Positions 45,961 to 59,468 are shown, counted from the stretch's first letter. The stretch is DNA of 64,000 bases from Scilla litardierei (GCA_030789695.1 CM061142.1:42517375-42581374), one strand, 5' to 3'. The notes: generated by a model from the sequence alone, not told the origin. Numbers and translations: made by a program.

Positions 45961-46543
45961 AAAAACACACCAGTCAACGATCGAGTAGCTCCAGAATTTT
46001 AGAGCAGGCTCGATCGGCGACTAAATCTCTCTCTCTAATTTTCCTATTCTCCGGAGTAGTCCTAGCACGACTACGAAGGGGGTTTGGATCTGATCCGGAC
46101 GTCTAAGACGCGGGTTCTTCTCAAGTGAAACTTTCTACCGCGTGTGATCGGCTCGGAGGCGAAAGCGGCTCGGGCGGATCGGTGCGAGGGTGCGAGGCGG
46201 CTCAGGGAGATCGGGTCAACGCGGCTCGGCTACGAGGAGCTTCTCAAGACGGTGCGGTACATCTTGCCTGCTCCAGGGCCAAGATTCCGGGTATGTGGTT
46301 AAGCGTTTTTAGCGTAATTTTTAATTAGTCGCTTTAGTGTAGATCCTTCTTGGGGTGGTCAGACCCACTCCAAGTCGGCATAGATCGGGCTAGGTTCTGG
46401 CTCCCTAGAGCCTAGCTAAATAGTTTAGCTAGTGTAGAAATTTTGATTTCTGGTTTTTCCGCTGCGCTTTTGCGCCTCCGTGGTCCTTCCGACTTAGGAC
46501 GGATACGGATCCGAGCTCTGGGGGTCCGCTAGAACCCCAACAG

Positions 46544-46555
46544 TGGTATCAGAGC
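46544..46555 (+). promoter_or_regulatory. Primer-binding site of the gag-only element
   Basis: TGGTATCAGAGC, complementary to the 3' end of initiator tRNA-Met, one base after the LTR. Confidence 0.95.
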
Positions 46556-48435
46556 CACGGTTATGCTATAGATCTACTATAGCGACTTTTTAAATAGTTA
46601 AAAATGCTTAGCCTGCATGTTCAAAAAAATTTTTAGTTTTGAAAATAATTTTGTGTTTCAAATATTAATTGTGCAACACTGAAAATTTTAATTTTGGGAC
46701 AATTATTTTTATGCGATAAATCTAAAAGTAGTCTACTATGTTTTTAAATACCTTGTAAATTTTTATGAGACATTAAAAATTTTTAAAGGGTGTTTAAAGT
46801 TTATGTAAACTTTAGAAAATTTTATTTTTGGAAAATTAAGAATTTTTCTTTAGTTACATAAAGTTAGAAATCTTTAAACTTTATTTGAAAGCTTCTAAAA
46901 AGGATTTCTAAAAGATTTTAAAGAGTTTTAAAATTGTTTAAATATGTTAATAATAGAAATAATTTTATTTCATGAGATGTAATATAAAATTAATTTCTTT
47001 TACTACATAGATGTTTCTAAAATTTTTATGTGATATTTTAATTTTAGAAATGAGGTCGAAATTTTTTTTAAGGCCTAGGTTTAAAATTATTAGATAATTT
47101 TGTACGCCTTAGTTTTATGTGATAAAATTTTTTAATGAAGGCTTTAAAATTTTAATCTTTAATTTTAAGTGTTAAAATTTAGATTTGCATGTTTGTATTA
47201 TATAGATAATTTTTAAACTTGCAAATACCTTTTATATGTCACTAAAAATGAAACTTTCTTTTATGCGGATAAAGTTAGTTTTCATTTCATGTTGTATAAT
47301 GTATACACAAACCTTGTTAGGTTAGCCATTAAAACATGATAGTGACATGTTATGTTTAATAAAACAAAACAACATTGAACCTAATACCTGATTAGGGTAG
47401 TCCCCTTGTTTGTAAATCATCTCATTAAATCGTTTAATTAATGATTTTCATAAAAGACAAAATGTTGAATTGTTTTATAAATCCTAATTAGATTGGGGTA
47501 GTAAGTTGAACGTAGAACCTTATAGTTGATAAGGACTTAATAAAAGATGTTCAACCAATCTGAAAAATTTTGAATTTTTAGGATCCACTAGTTGATAAGG
47601 ATTAACTAGTTCTTTTAATTAAAATCCATTTAGTTGTTTGGAAAACATAAGATTGATGACAACTCCTTCAATGGATCATGATGTCGGTCAATGTGCTTGG
47701 CTAAAGTTTTTGGACCAACCTAGCTAGACTGGGTAACAAGTGGTCCTGGCTTAGTCAATTCCCTGGCCGCGTCCGCTGGACCGCAAGGAGTCGATTCATG
47801 ACTATGTAAGTCCATCGACTATACCTAAGTCAATACGATAATAATCTTGTTCAAGATAAATCGTAGCCCTCCTTGTTTTAGGAGTTGGCAACTGTAAGAA
47901 ACATGTTCTGGTTGTTGAGCTACACTCAAGCCGTGACATGTCAATCTTATAGAAACCGATTTCTTGATTGACATCTTAACCTGACTGAAACTGTTGTCTC
48001 ATCCCTCGAGCCTCGGCGTAAGTCTAACCAAGAATGTAGTCTAAGACCTGACCCAAACCGGCGCGTCGTGCATACACCGAGCAAAGGGGCAAGTCAGGCT
48101 AGACACGAAAACAAGGGTCCGACTAGGCTAGCCATTGTGATTCGGTTGATCACACTCATGATCACAAATGACTAGGGGTAAAAATCGATAGGGAATCATA
48201 GTAAATATGATTGACGACGAGTTCGTCTACCGACTGCAGAGTCGGACAACTTGTTGAGATACACTCAAGGTTGTCAGACTCAGTGTAGTCGGATCCCTCT
48301 CTCACAAATATTATTTTATAATAAATTGTTTATTATTATGGCTTTAAATAAATTTAGTGGGAGAATATAGTTTTATTAAAACCATTAAAACTATACTACG
48401 AACATTTACTAACTATAGTATCTATAAAATACAGA
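46556..48435 (+). other. Leader of the gag-only element
   Basis: About 1.9 kb without a supported gene. It is very AT-rich from 46600 to 47300 and probably carries packaging signals. Confidence 0.7.
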
Positions 48436-49257
48436 ATGGATTCGGGACTTAGATACATAGTTGAGAAGAACGTGCTGGATGGAACGAACTACAAAGACTG
48501 GCTTAGGAACATCAAGTTGGTCCTTTCCCTAGCCGGAATAGGATACGTACTGTTCGAGGATGCTCCAGATAAGCCGGATGAAGATTCGACCCACGAGGAA
48601 AAGGAAGCCTACAAATTGTACCAGAGGGATGCAGAGAAGGCCAGGTGCCTTACTCTGGCTTCGATGACCAACGAGTTGCAGAGGAAGCATGAACATATGG
48701 ATGTTCAAAGCATGCTCCTCAACGCACAAGAGTTGTATGGCAAGCGATCAAGAGCTGCCAAGTTCGAGGCCACTAGCAACCTCTGGGGCACCAAGATGGG
48801 GACGGAACCCGTACAAGATCATGTTATCGAGATGATCGGGTACGTGGAGGACGCCGCCCAGTTAGGATTTGTCCTGGACAATGAGATGTCCACGGACATT
48901 ATCCTAAAGTCTTTGACTCCCGATTTCAAGCCTTTTATAACTGGCTTTATAATGAACAGCCTTGAGACGGATCTTCCGGGTCTCCTCAATATGCTCCGGC
49001 AGTTTGAGGAGATTCATAAGAAGCCGGCTGCACTGGTTGTTGGCTCTGCTACTTCCGACCAGCCGAAAGGCAAAGGAAAGAAGAGGCAGGTCCCACAACC
49101 TGCGAAGGCTAAGAATGGGAAGAAGAAGAACAAAGGGGCCCCGTCGAAATCTGAGTGCTTCCATTGCCACAAGATTTGCCACTGGAAGAGGAACTGCAAG
49201 ATCTATCTTGCAGAGAAGAAGAAGGGGCATACTGATGCCTCTACCTCAGGTGGCTGA
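48436..49257 (+). CDS. gag: Copia gag of the gag-only element
   Basis: This 273-residue protein of the Angela/BARE gag type has a UBN2-like domain from DGTNYKDWLRNIKLVLSLAG through AKFEATSNLWGTKM and LDNEMSTDIILKSLTPDFKPF. A Lys-rich linker (about 205-235) precedes one zinc knuckle CX2CX4HX4C (CFHCHKICHWKRNC) near 239-252. The ATG is the first in frame after a long leader, and the frame is open to TGA. Retaining an intact gag while all of pol is gone suggests selection for a cis- or trans-acting gag. The usual knuckle sequence CGKDGHW is altered to CHKICHW, but all ligands remain. Confidence 0.93.
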   Translation: MDSGLRYIVEKNVLDGTNYKDWLRNIKLVLSLAGIGYVLFEDAPDKPDEDSTHEEKEAYKLYQRDAEKARCLTLASMTNELQRKHEHMDVQSMLLNAQELYGKRSRAAKFEATSNLWGTKMGTEPVQDHVIEMIGYVEDAAQLGFVLDNEMSTDIILKSLTPDFKPFITGFIMNSLETDLPGLLNMLRQFEEIHKKPAALVVGSATSDQPKGKGKKRQVPQPAKAKNGKKKNKGAPSKSECFHCHKICHWKRNCKIYLAEKKKGHTDASTSGG

Positions 49258-50417
49258 TAAGAACTGGAGATTGGAGAAGTACGGAGATCGGTCGGCAATC
49301 AAAGCAACAGTTGCTGCTGGGACCGCTCAAAGACTTCTGGAGACGATGATCGTGATGGAGATGATATTTTTCTTATTTGAATAAAATGTATCATCTTTAA
49401 GGATCGAAAACAATGAATGAGTGCTTTGCACTCAAGGTTTATTTTGATAAACAAATTAAGGTTCCTTTTATGAACCCGTTGTTTTGGAATGGATGTCTCG
49501 TATGTTGCAATTGAAATTGAATTGGCTTAAAATTCTGTGGATGTGGCTTTTCTGTAATGGTTGCGTATATTTTCGAATAATGGTGTTGAGCTTCGATAAT
49601 ATTGATTTTGAAGCTGACTAAATGTCTGAAGTCAATCAGTAGTTAAGTATAAGTTCCAGGGGGCGTATAAATTGTGTGCAATCACAGTAAATACGCATAT
49701 CAAGTTTAACTCGTGATTATCTGCATTTAGTTATCAAAAGAGTTAATACTAAATGTGGTTAAAGGAATTAGTACAGTGTAGAACGTTTTGATTGAACGAG
49801 TCAATGTCAAGATTCCTTAAAACGATCTTGACTTGACTCATTCGTCAAACCGAATCTGACACTTGTACATTCCATCTAAGGCACTTACCAAAAGGTTATT
49901 TTTGCACATAAATCTAAATATGATTTAGTTATTATGTTGAAGTAATTTAACCAGGTAATTCTCAAAGTCAGTGGGAGCAAGTAAGTATGCTTAGTTCCGT
50001 TTTTCCGGACTAAGTAAAAAGGATTTTTCACTTTAATGAATCTTCTATATAAATCATTAAGTCAAAATTGTTTTGATTTAATCATATATATATATAGACT
50101 TAGGGTGTCAAATATGTACCTGACATATTGACACAATAAAGTGAAGTGTGCTAAAACTGACTTACGAAAATGTTAGACCCCACATCTAAATCGTATACGC
50201 TGACTGTTAGCTATACGAAGTTAGGAAAATTGATCCAGATCATTTTTCAAAGGATCAACGATGTGTGATCAAGAGATGTAATTTCAATCCATTAAAATTC
50301 GTTGTAGATACTTATTAGTAGAACCACTCTTAGGTTTGCCATATCAAATGTCAAAGTGACTGATATGCTATAACGGCATGAGATACCGAGATAAATAGCC
50401 TAAGTGCAAGTGGGAGA
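49258..50417 (+). other. Post-gag non-coding region and polypurine tract of the gag-only element
   Basis: No pol motif in any frame. CAAGTGGGAGA (50407-50417) abuts the 3' LTR as polypurine tract. Confidence 0.75.
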
Positions 50418-52869
50418 TGTAGGAAGATATGTGCCCATAAGGCAATTTATCTTGATTATACGTCTTGTTCATACCGTATATGGTACGTATTACTCTAAGT
50501 GTAAAGGATTTGTATTAATATACTTAGATAATATCCATAGACTTATAGTTAGGTCCTTACATATCTAGATGAGATCTCGATTATGAGTAAGTAAGTGACC
50601 GAATAGAAACGTAAGTCTTAAACGGTTCGTGATCATAGATGTGTCGAGAACTGGATATCGACACATCGGATAGATCACTGTGTCTTCGTCTTGCCTTCGG
50701 GTAATGATGATCTCATAGTCATTCGACTTAGCGAAGTCGGAGACGAGACACAGGTGCTCATTGGAGAATGAGTTCGATGACCGACCAAGTTAGAGTTATT
50801 AAATGATTAACTTTAATGATCTGTCTTTAATAACTCTAGGGTGATGATAGGTTAGTTGATCCTTAAGACCTGAAGTCATCTGTACCAACCTGTGAGCGGA
50901 CGGTGTAGCTTAGACCCATGATCTAGCTTCGAGGACCAGTCCTGATAAAGATCTTAGGTTGGGTTGCACCTGAAGCTCTCAAGGTGAGTAAGTGACTAAG
51001 ATGGGATTCGTCACTTCCATTAAAGGGAAGTTAGTGTTATAGGCTCAGTACGGTCTTTATGTTAATCCTCGGCCGGGGTACGTTGCAAGTTGTACAACGT
51101 GTATACAATAAAGACCGCCGTATACTGACCAATGTTGTCTAATAGGGTTGACAAAAAACCATACCCTAGGCCAACATCAAACACAGTCTTGACGAAGGGA
51201 TTTTAGCTAACGGAATTCATCTCTGACACAGCCAATGCAAACCCTGTGACACTTTTGTCAAAGGGTCGATCACGTTATGATGACTCTGAAACAGGGACGA
51301 CAGCTACTGCTCGTAGTGACCGTCGTCTAGGGGTTTCGAGCCCCAACCTGTAGTAAGGTCAGGCTGTAGGGTCTCACACCGAGTAGTGCTCGTCTCTTAG
51401 TAATAGGAATATAGAATAGAGAGAAATGTCATTTGATGATATTCACAAGTTAAGTTGTGAAAGTTAGTCGCATTAGCAATAGGGACATAACGTTGCATTA
51501 GATGCTAACTTTGACTAAACGTGTTGTAAATTAGTTACAACGAATTTAGTAGGAACAAACTTGTTGGAATAGGTTACCTGGATGACGGGATCGTCCCGGT
51601 CTAAACACAGGTTCAAACCGCGTCCAAATCGGAGCTCAAACGAGCCCAGAAACGCAGAAAGAGTCCAAGGGGAAGTGGGTTAGACCCACTGGGCCAAAAG
51701 GCCCATGTGCAAAAGCAAACGGGCGTGACCCGCTGCAGCAGCGGGCATGGCCCGCTGTGTGCAGCGGGCGGGCACCCGCTACACAGCGGGCGTGGCCCGC
51801 TGCACAGCGGGCCAGCGCCCGCTTGCAGCGGGCGCTGGCCCGCTGCGTGCGCCCGCTGCAAGCGGGCGCCCGCCCTCTGCAGCAGCGGGCGGGCGGGCAC
51901 GCCCGCTAAGTCTAGCGGGCGCGCCCGCAACTTAAGTCAAATTAGGGTTTTTTGTAAACCCTAATGACGGCTACGAATTTTGTGTAAATTGCTAAACTTT
52001 GAGCAATTGTTTGAGGGGTCAAACGAAGTCGAAATTCGTCACCGTCAGTTCCTACGCGTTCACCATTCCAAGCTTTTCTGATTGATAGCTTGTTTGGTGT
52101 CTGAAGTTTAGTATGTGAGGAGAATTAATTCGTTAAAGTTTGACTTTGTGAAAGGCTAACTTTAAAGTTGAAATTAAGCCAAATGACTTAATTTGTTTTT
52201 CTCTTCATAGGGATTGTCCCACATTGCCCGCAACGAGAAGAGGAGTGCTCACTCCCTATATAAATAGGGGTGCACTCTCCTCGTTGAAAAACACACCAGT
52301 CAACGATCGAGTAGCTCCAGAATTTTAGAGCAGGCTCGATCGGCGACTAAATCTCTCTCTCTAATTTTCCTATTCTCCGGAGTAGTCCTAGCACGACTAC
52401 GAAGGGGGTTTGGATCTGATCCGGACGTCTAAGACGTGGGTTCTTCTCAAGTGAAACTTTCTACCGCGTGTGATCGGCTCGGAGGCGAAAGCGGCTCGGG
52501 CGGATCGGTGCGAGGGTGCGAGGCGGCTCAGGGAGATCGGGTCAACGCGGCTCGGCTACGAGGAGCTTCTCAAGACGATGCGGTACATCTTGCCTGCTCC
52601 AGGGCCAAGATTCCGGGTATGTGGTTAAGCGTTTTTTAGCGTAATTTTTAATTAGTCGCTTTAGTGTAGATCCTTCTTGGGGTGGTCAGACCCACTCCAA
52701 GTCGGCATAGATCGGGCTAGGTTCTGGTTCCCTAGAGCCTAGCTAAATAGTTTAGCTAGTGTAGAAATTTTGATTTCTGGTTTTTCCGCTGCGCTTTTAC
52801 GCCTCCGTGGTCCGTCCGACTTAGGACGGATACGGATCCGAGCTCTGGGGGTCCGCTAGAACCCCAACA
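50418..52869 (+). repeat. 3' LTR of the gag-only element
   Basis: It starts TGTAGGAAG and ends CCCCAACA. Nearly identical to the 5' LTR outside the GC-rich array. Confidence 0.95.
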
Positions 52870-52986
52870 CCCCCAGACCTTTATTATAGGCATGGTAGGA
52901 GAGTAGATACATCGAATACATAGATATGGGCGTATCTCTAAGATACCCGCAATCCTAACCGACTCTGGTTATTTCTATTCACAACA

Positions 52987-53400
52987 CTCCCCCTTATCCA
53001 GCCATAGGTGTGGACTCCGCTCAAGAGTACTTCAGGATTCTGAGCGTAATAAGAGTCTCACATGGGGTGGATACTTCAGGATCCTGAGTTGGTGAGGTTT
53101 GCCTCGTTAAAACCTTTAGCTATGGAAAACCCAGTGGGAAGAACCATAGTTAAGGAAAAAGAGTGCAAACGCTCTTTAACTCCCCCTGATTTGTACAAGT
53201 GACTCTGCTCATGAATACTTCTGGATTCTGAGCGTCACAGAGGGGTAGATACTTCAGGATCCAGAGTTGATGTGATTTACCTCGTTAAAACCTTTGGCTA
53301 TGGAAACCCCAGTGGGAAAAACCATAGCTAAGGGAAAAGAGTACAAATTCTGTCAACTCCCCCTGATCTGTAAAAGCTCTTAGGCTTTCAGATCTCGTAG
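52987..53400 (-). promoter_or_regulatory. A2 polypurine tract and duplicated 3' UTR module
   Basis: CTCCCCCTTATCCA (52987-53000) is the complement of the A1 polypurine tract. Two copies of the 3' UTR module follow (about 53040-53180 and 53220-53360), compared with one in A1. Confidence 0.8.
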
Positions 53401-56400
53401 GCTTATCTCATCACTCCTATTTACAATATTCCGAAAATGTACACAGATTACGAATTTTATCATCATCAAGCAGCTGCTGAATCCAGAAACTCTGGAGAGG
53501 TGTGCTAAGTTTCGTCGCCTCTGATGTGGTCTTCAGACTATATGGTCAGCTCCACAGAACCAGCCTCTATCCCAGTCGTCACTGGGATGTGATGTACCAC
53601 CAGGCGCCCTCAAATACACCATTGGTGTGATTCTGGAATGGTGAGGATCTCGGAATGATAGGATGATGTTGCCTTCATAAGTTGCTTTGCATATTTGCAG
53701 TAGATGGTCATCCCACTGTTGGTATCTGTTCTGTGATTTCTCAGTATAGGGACCGGACCTGTAACCTGCATTCGCATAAACATTGGAGGATGCTACTTCA
53801 TTTTGTAAGCCCGAATCTTTTAACCCTTGGAGGAAGCGCAGAAGGCTTAACTCCGGTCTAATGGCCCTTTTTAGGTGCCAACTATCTCTGGCTAATGAGT
53901 TTAATGCAATTGTTATACCGGGACACATGCAGTTAGCCAGGAGTGCATGATTGCACTAAGATAAGGGACTTTAGGACCAGTTATATCCTCCCCCTCTTCC
54001 AGCGATCGGAAGGGTTCTTTTTGTTCATCCAGTAAGTGTACCACCGTAGGTGTACTTTGGATGACAATGGTCCTTTTAATATCTCCAACGCACTTCTGGG
54101 CGTTTGTAACAGGATTCTATGAGCCATGACTTTATATTTGCCTAGGTCTTTTTATTTCAAGTTTAAAAGTCAGGCTTGTTCATGTAGTTCGGTTTTCTCT
54201 TCAGGAGATCCGGTGAGATTTTAGTTGTCTCCAACTATGATCTCTAATCCTGTTCTTTGCACAGATGCAAAGACAACCTTCAATAGGAATCATTGACTTG
54301 TCAAATGATTCTCTTGGTTGTACATTTATTTATTATACTTATTGTTTTTCTTCATTTGAATAGACGTCCCGAAGTCTATTCAGGCATTTTTAAGGAAATG
54401 TGGAAATTATCTTTACCAGATATCCACGAAGGTATGATGTCACAACATCCAATAATAGCATATCCATAATTTTCCTTCGCCAAATTGTAAGGTATTCGCT
54501 TTTGATAACTTAGGGAGATTGATGCATCATTTATGAGACATGCTCATTTGAGTTTGTTCGATCCCTAGTTTCAGCGAAATTGTCCTCGGGCTATAGGTTG
54601 TACCTTATAGCATACGATTTTGTATTTATTTTTCTTATGTGGGCAATACTTTGTTTTATCCACAGGTTTGACACCTTTTTGGTGTCAGGACTTCAGGTCC
54701 GAACATTTCACGTTTCATAAGTGAGTCCAGCTCATCTTTTATTGCCACGTTCCACATTTTTGGCCAATCTCTACGTTTGCCTTCTAGCAACGTAGTGTGG
54801 AACGATAATTTACGAACATCATCGCTTTTGCGATGTATATGGCAATATGATACGTGAATACATTTGTCGACAATTTATGTTCTATCTGTCCAACACCTCC
54901 CCAGTACGTACAACATTTACTTAATTTCACTTTTTCCCAGCAATTCCTCTGCAGTGGATTCTGGGAAGGGTGATGGTGTGGACAGGAGCTCATTGTCCTG
55001 TGGTAGTATTGTCTTAAGGTCTTCAGGAGTTTCTTGTCCTAGGAGCCTGGTGGTCTGCCTCTTTTCTGTTGAGGATCAGCCACTTCTGCTGCTGGTGGAT
55101 TGCATCCATTCTCGGGGATGTCAATCCTAGCTGGAGTTTTTGCAGCAGGGATGCGTGATCTGACAATCTTCTGGTTGTCGATAAATGATTCCGGTAGACA
55201 GTGTTCTGTATGTGGAGGATCTTCGGGATCTCATCTACACATTGTATTGTTACCGGATCATAGTGGGTCAAACTTTTTGTATCCCACGTTATAATTTTCT
55301 TTGCGCCAGATTTTGTAGTATCTGGGCATATTTATGGGAAACTCGTCTCATCGAAATCACAGTCTTCAAGATGTACCTTAAATGCGTCCCTCGTTTGGGG
55401 TTCTAGGTATCTTATAAGTGAGGGTGAGTCAAACCCTGCATGGATACCTAGGCGACGTTGAGTACCGTTTTGGTCCTCTTTGGTGGTGCAATGGGGATTT
55501 AAGACTGCGCGACCGAAGATTCTCAAATGAGAAATGTTCGGTGGCATTCCATATGCAAATTGCATTGGAGACTCTGACCTCCAGAGGGTCTTATTTACAT
55601 TTACGATGCAGTATGCAGAGTTTGCATGTCCCCATGCATCCATAGGCAATCGGGATTTAATGGACGTTCAGTCCATTGGACTCTACTTTTCAGTGACTCT
55701 GCCGACCCATTTTGGGTATGAACATGCGGCACTTGTATGTTCATTTTCAATTCCCGTTGATTGGCAGTACTCTTGAAAAGACTGGGAGGTATATTTCCCA
55801 ACATTAACCAGACTTATTTACAACATTTTATTGTCTGGGAAATGTGCCCGCAACATTTTTATTTTTGTGCCAATAGCTTTGGAAAAGCTAAGTTGCGGGT
55901 CTGTAGTAGACACACGTACGAATATTCTGAGGATGCATTTATCAGTACAGTGAAGTACTGAAATAGCCCACTAGGGGTGGTGGATTTTATCCACATCTAT
56001 CTCCTTGTATTCTTTTTGAGGAAGCGTGGAGATTCTTTTTCAACTTATCGTGGAGATGGCCTTGCAATTAGTTTTCCCTTATAGTAAGGGATGCGAGGGA
56101 TTTTTTTCCTTCTGAAGAATCTTCTGGTTCTTCAAGTCATACCCATAGGATAAGATGCGATGCATCATTACAAATCCAGAGTGGCCAAATCCATCATGCC
56201 GGAGTAAAAACTCGGCTGATGTCGGGCACTTCAGGTGCTCCGTTTAATTCTGCTTCCTTTCTCCGAATCTTCGTATGGTGGAGGCCTATAAGGCTCTCAA
56301 AACGTTCAAGTGTGGATTTTACTCCTTTTTCTTGAGACGTTGCATACGGTAAATTTATTTTTTTTTCATATACATTTGTTGTTTCCAAGTGGAATCCGTT

Positions 56401-56580
56401 GAAACGGATGTCCTTGAAACTTAGAAAGTTTCTTTTGGAATTCGGAGGGATTAGTGCATCCTTTATTTTTGTGTCGTTTGGGGGCAACAGTGTTGCATTC
56501 CCTGGATCTTCAATATAGCCCTGATATTGGGCTTTGTATTGAAAGAGCTCGTACGTGTATATTGTCTACTAATTATTTAT
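53385..56580 (-). pseudogene. pol: A2 copia pol remnant
   Basis: On the minus strand, segments align in order with A1 pol. These are a protease remnant (56580-56190, catalytic segment partly deleted; SKRNFLSFKDIRFNGFHLET is recognisable), the integrase core (55800-55330; HVHTQNGSAES and RRLGIHAGF), the basic linker (55270-55020), RT start (54990-54784), a heavily decayed RT (54780-54000), and RNase H (53930-53530; RFLQGLKDSGL). Many frameshifts and stops separate them, so no enzyme can be made. Confidence 0.85.
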
Positions 56581-56743
56581 AAGAGCAGTTTCATCTATTA
56601 AAAGATGAATCATTAGGCACATGCATATTCAGATAAACATTTTCATTTATTGTCTACTAAACATTTTCATTCAGAACAAATTTCATAATTAAAATGCTCT
56701 CATAAATTATTCTCAAAACAAATTGCTAAGATAAAAATAAAGG

Positions 56744-57701
56744 TTAATCAAGCAAGTCATCATTTTCGAAGTTGTCAGCTGAAAACTTGACTGGAGCATC
56801 AGAGGTCATCAGGTTTGTTTCAGCTTTATTTTTCTTGTTCTCTTTATACAAATCCTGGAGGTGCGGCGAAGTTCGGCACATTTTAGACCAGTGGCTTTCC
56901 ATGCCACAATTATGGCACTGGTCTTCCCATTCCCTCTTGGATGGGGGTGAATCATTTTTGTCATTTCTGTGCCACGTGAACTTCCGCTTACTTTCATTAT
57001 TTCACTGCTGTTGTACATGGCCCTTGGCATTTTTCTGTTGACACCCCTTCTGTGGTCTTTCTTTTCTTTTATTATCTCTCTTCTTTTTGAAGGAAGAGGA
57101 ATAGTGAGCTTCTGGTGGGGGGCAGTGCCGGCGAGCGTATATTGTGAGTGGAGAGAAGAAGCTCTCTGTTTTGCTCGGCCATGAGTAAACATGACAGCAG
57201 CTCGGAATACTTGGTGAACTTGCGTTCACGGTATTGCTGCATGAGTATCGCATCTTTTTCATGGAAGGACGTATACGTCTTTTCCAGCATGCGATTTTCT
57301 GAGACTTTCTCACCACACAACTTCAGGCGTGAGGTGATGCTAAAAAGTGCTGAGTTGTACTCAGCAATGGACTTTAAGTCCTGCAGTCTCAGGTTCTCCC
57401 ACTCGTATCGTGCCCTTGGGAGTATAACATCTTTCTGATGTTTATACCTGTCCTCAAAGGCAGTCCATAGCTCAAGTGGATCTTCGACCGTAAGGTATTC
57501 AGCCTTTAAGGTCTTGTCCACATGGCGGCGGATATAGATGATGGCTTGCGCCTTCTCTATATCGCTAACATTTTCTTTGTCAGTCACAGCAGCGATGAGG
57601 GACTTTGCCCGCAGTTGAAACTTTACATCTAGCTGCCAGCTTAGATAGTTTCTACCTGATGCTTCCAGTACTTCGAAATTAATGCTTGCAATATTAGCCA
57701 T
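56744..57701 (-). pseudogene. gag: A2 copia gag, frameshifted
   Basis: It reads MANIASINFEVLEASGRNYLSW from 57701 and follows A1 gag closely to about 57120 (LLMAEQNRELL), where indels change frame twice. The zinc-knuckle region and the C-terminus DDLLD then stop are in other frames, ending at 56744. The role would be as for A1 gag. Confidence 0.88.
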
Positions 57702-59468
57702 TTATCTAGCAGAGCACAAACATGCATGAATTAATAATTAATTCAGAGAAAACATTTTCATGCGGAGGCAATATTTAACGAAAAACTAAATGTGTGGATC
57801 GGCCAGTCCCACAAGAAAGAGTCCAAAAAAGTCCACAGTCCAAATTATACAAATTTGCAGCTTAAAGAAAATGAAAATACAACTTTGGAAACCCCGTGGG
57901 TCCCATATGATATCTCCATCTTCAAGCGTGGCCTCCGTCTCCATGGAAGTTGGTCTTCTTTCTTTGACATTTACATAAATCCCTCACTACAATTTCTCTC
58001 AAAAATAAAAGAAAAATGCGGGAAATAAACTGTGGGATTAAACGGCCGATCCAAAAACCACATTTAGCAATTCATGCAGAAATATTGTGCTCATCAACAT
58101 TTTCATCAGACATTTACATCACATGCATCACAGGCATTTAATATTCGCAGAGATGGATAAATAATTTAAACACTTAATAATTATTGGACCACTGGGCAAC
58201 GTCATACACCGTTAGGTTAGGTTACTAACGGCAGAGCGGTCGCAGGATCTTCCTAATTATTAAGTTTTAAATACAATGCACAACCACGCATATAATATCC
58301 AACAGAATATACCAGAGATGCAAAGCATGTAAATACGATTTTTGCAGGAAAAATCATTACAATGCAAAGGTTGTAAATTGAATGGGTTTAATCAATTAAA
58401 TTGATTAAGAGCCCAAACTAAACATTTTCTTTGTCAGAGGGAAAAGTTTCCCTCATCATCCCAAAAGCCCCCCCAAGAATCCCCAAAAAGTCCTCGCCTG
58501 CCCGATATTTGCCCCGTAATTTACCGTGATTTTTCACGAATATTTTTCCCTTAAATCCCCTTTTTAAATTAATTTTTAGGCTAGCAAGTTGCCTTTTAAG
58601 GCTTGTTAATAGCCTTTGCCTCCCCCAATTTTTTTTTCTTTCAGATAAAACAGCAATGCTGGTCTGAAGCCCGTAGTCGGCCTATGGGCTTCAGGCCCAT
58701 AGGCTTTTTTTTTGAAATCTGTGGGCCTGAAGCCCACAACAGGTCTGTGGGCTTCAGACTCTGTTTTTTTAATTCTGTTGGCCTGAAGCCCACAGATCTG
58801 CTGTGGGCTTCAGGCCCACAGATCTGGATTTTTTTTTTGAAACTTAGGGTTTCATGTTGGGGGGCCCGGCGCCGCCGCCGCCCCCTGCAGGGGGGGCGCG
58901 GCCTCGGGGGGCCGCCGCCCCCTGCAGGGGGCGGCGGGGGCCGCCCCCCCCCCCCCCCCCCCCCCGCAGGGGGCGGCGGCCTCAGGCGGGGGCCGCCCCC
59001 CTTGCAGGGGGGAGCGGCCAGGGGGGCCACCCCCCCTTGCAGGGGGGGCGCGGCGGCGGCCGCCCCCCCTGCGGGGGGAGCGGCCGGAGAGGAGGGAGGG
59101 GGGTTTTCCGGTGAGGTGGGGGGGTCCGGTGGCGGCTAGCCGTCGGAGGGTTCAAAATTAGGGGTTTTACCCTAAAAGTTGAGTTTTTGGGATGAAAAAT
59201 CCGTCGTTTTCAAGGCGACGATGAATCCCAATGACGATCTTGCGAGATCTAGGGGAGGTGCAATCATACGTATGATTAAAAATATCGTTTTTAGTATTTT
59301 TACCTCTATATCCGTCCTCCGGATATAGCGACGGTTGCTCGAAGCCCTACGCGGATGACGACCCTTGATGGAGGAAGCCTTGCACCGCGCTCGTGGATCT
59401 CCCGTCCCGCCTTCGCCTTCGCCTTCGCAACGAACGGAAAGAAAATTTTGTGGAAAATTTTTTTTAGA
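57702..59468 (-). other. A2 leader with conserved fold, inverted motifs and GC-rich array
   Basis: It contains the counterpart of the A1 stem-loop (58172-58265), the CTGTGGGC inverted motifs (about 58660-58825), and a GC-rich array with a C-run (58861-59085). Open frames across the array and at 57790-58028 are not supported as genes. Confidence 0.8.

Larger units (their letters stand above)
44040..46542 (+). repeat. 5' LTR of the gag-only element
   Basis: It starts TATAGGAAG, a one-base change from the TGTAGGAAG of the other LTR, and ends CCCCAACA. It holds the GC-rich hairpin array (45350-45602) and the promoter at 45905-45960. Confidence 0.95.
44040..52869 (+). mobile_element. Gag-only (TR-GAG-type) Angela-like copia element
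   Basis: LTRs are 44040-46542 (2503 bp) and 50418-52869 (2452 bp), with a perfect target duplication CCCCC (44035-44039 and 52870-52874). Inside are an initiator tRNA-Met primer site, a ~1.9-kb leader, one intact gag, ~1.15 kb of non-coding DNA and a polypurine tract. There is no protease, integrase or RT, so it must use enzymes supplied in trans. The LTRs look ~99 percent identical apart from the GC-rich array, indicating recent transposition. It sits inside the 3' LTR of A2. Confidence 0.94.
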
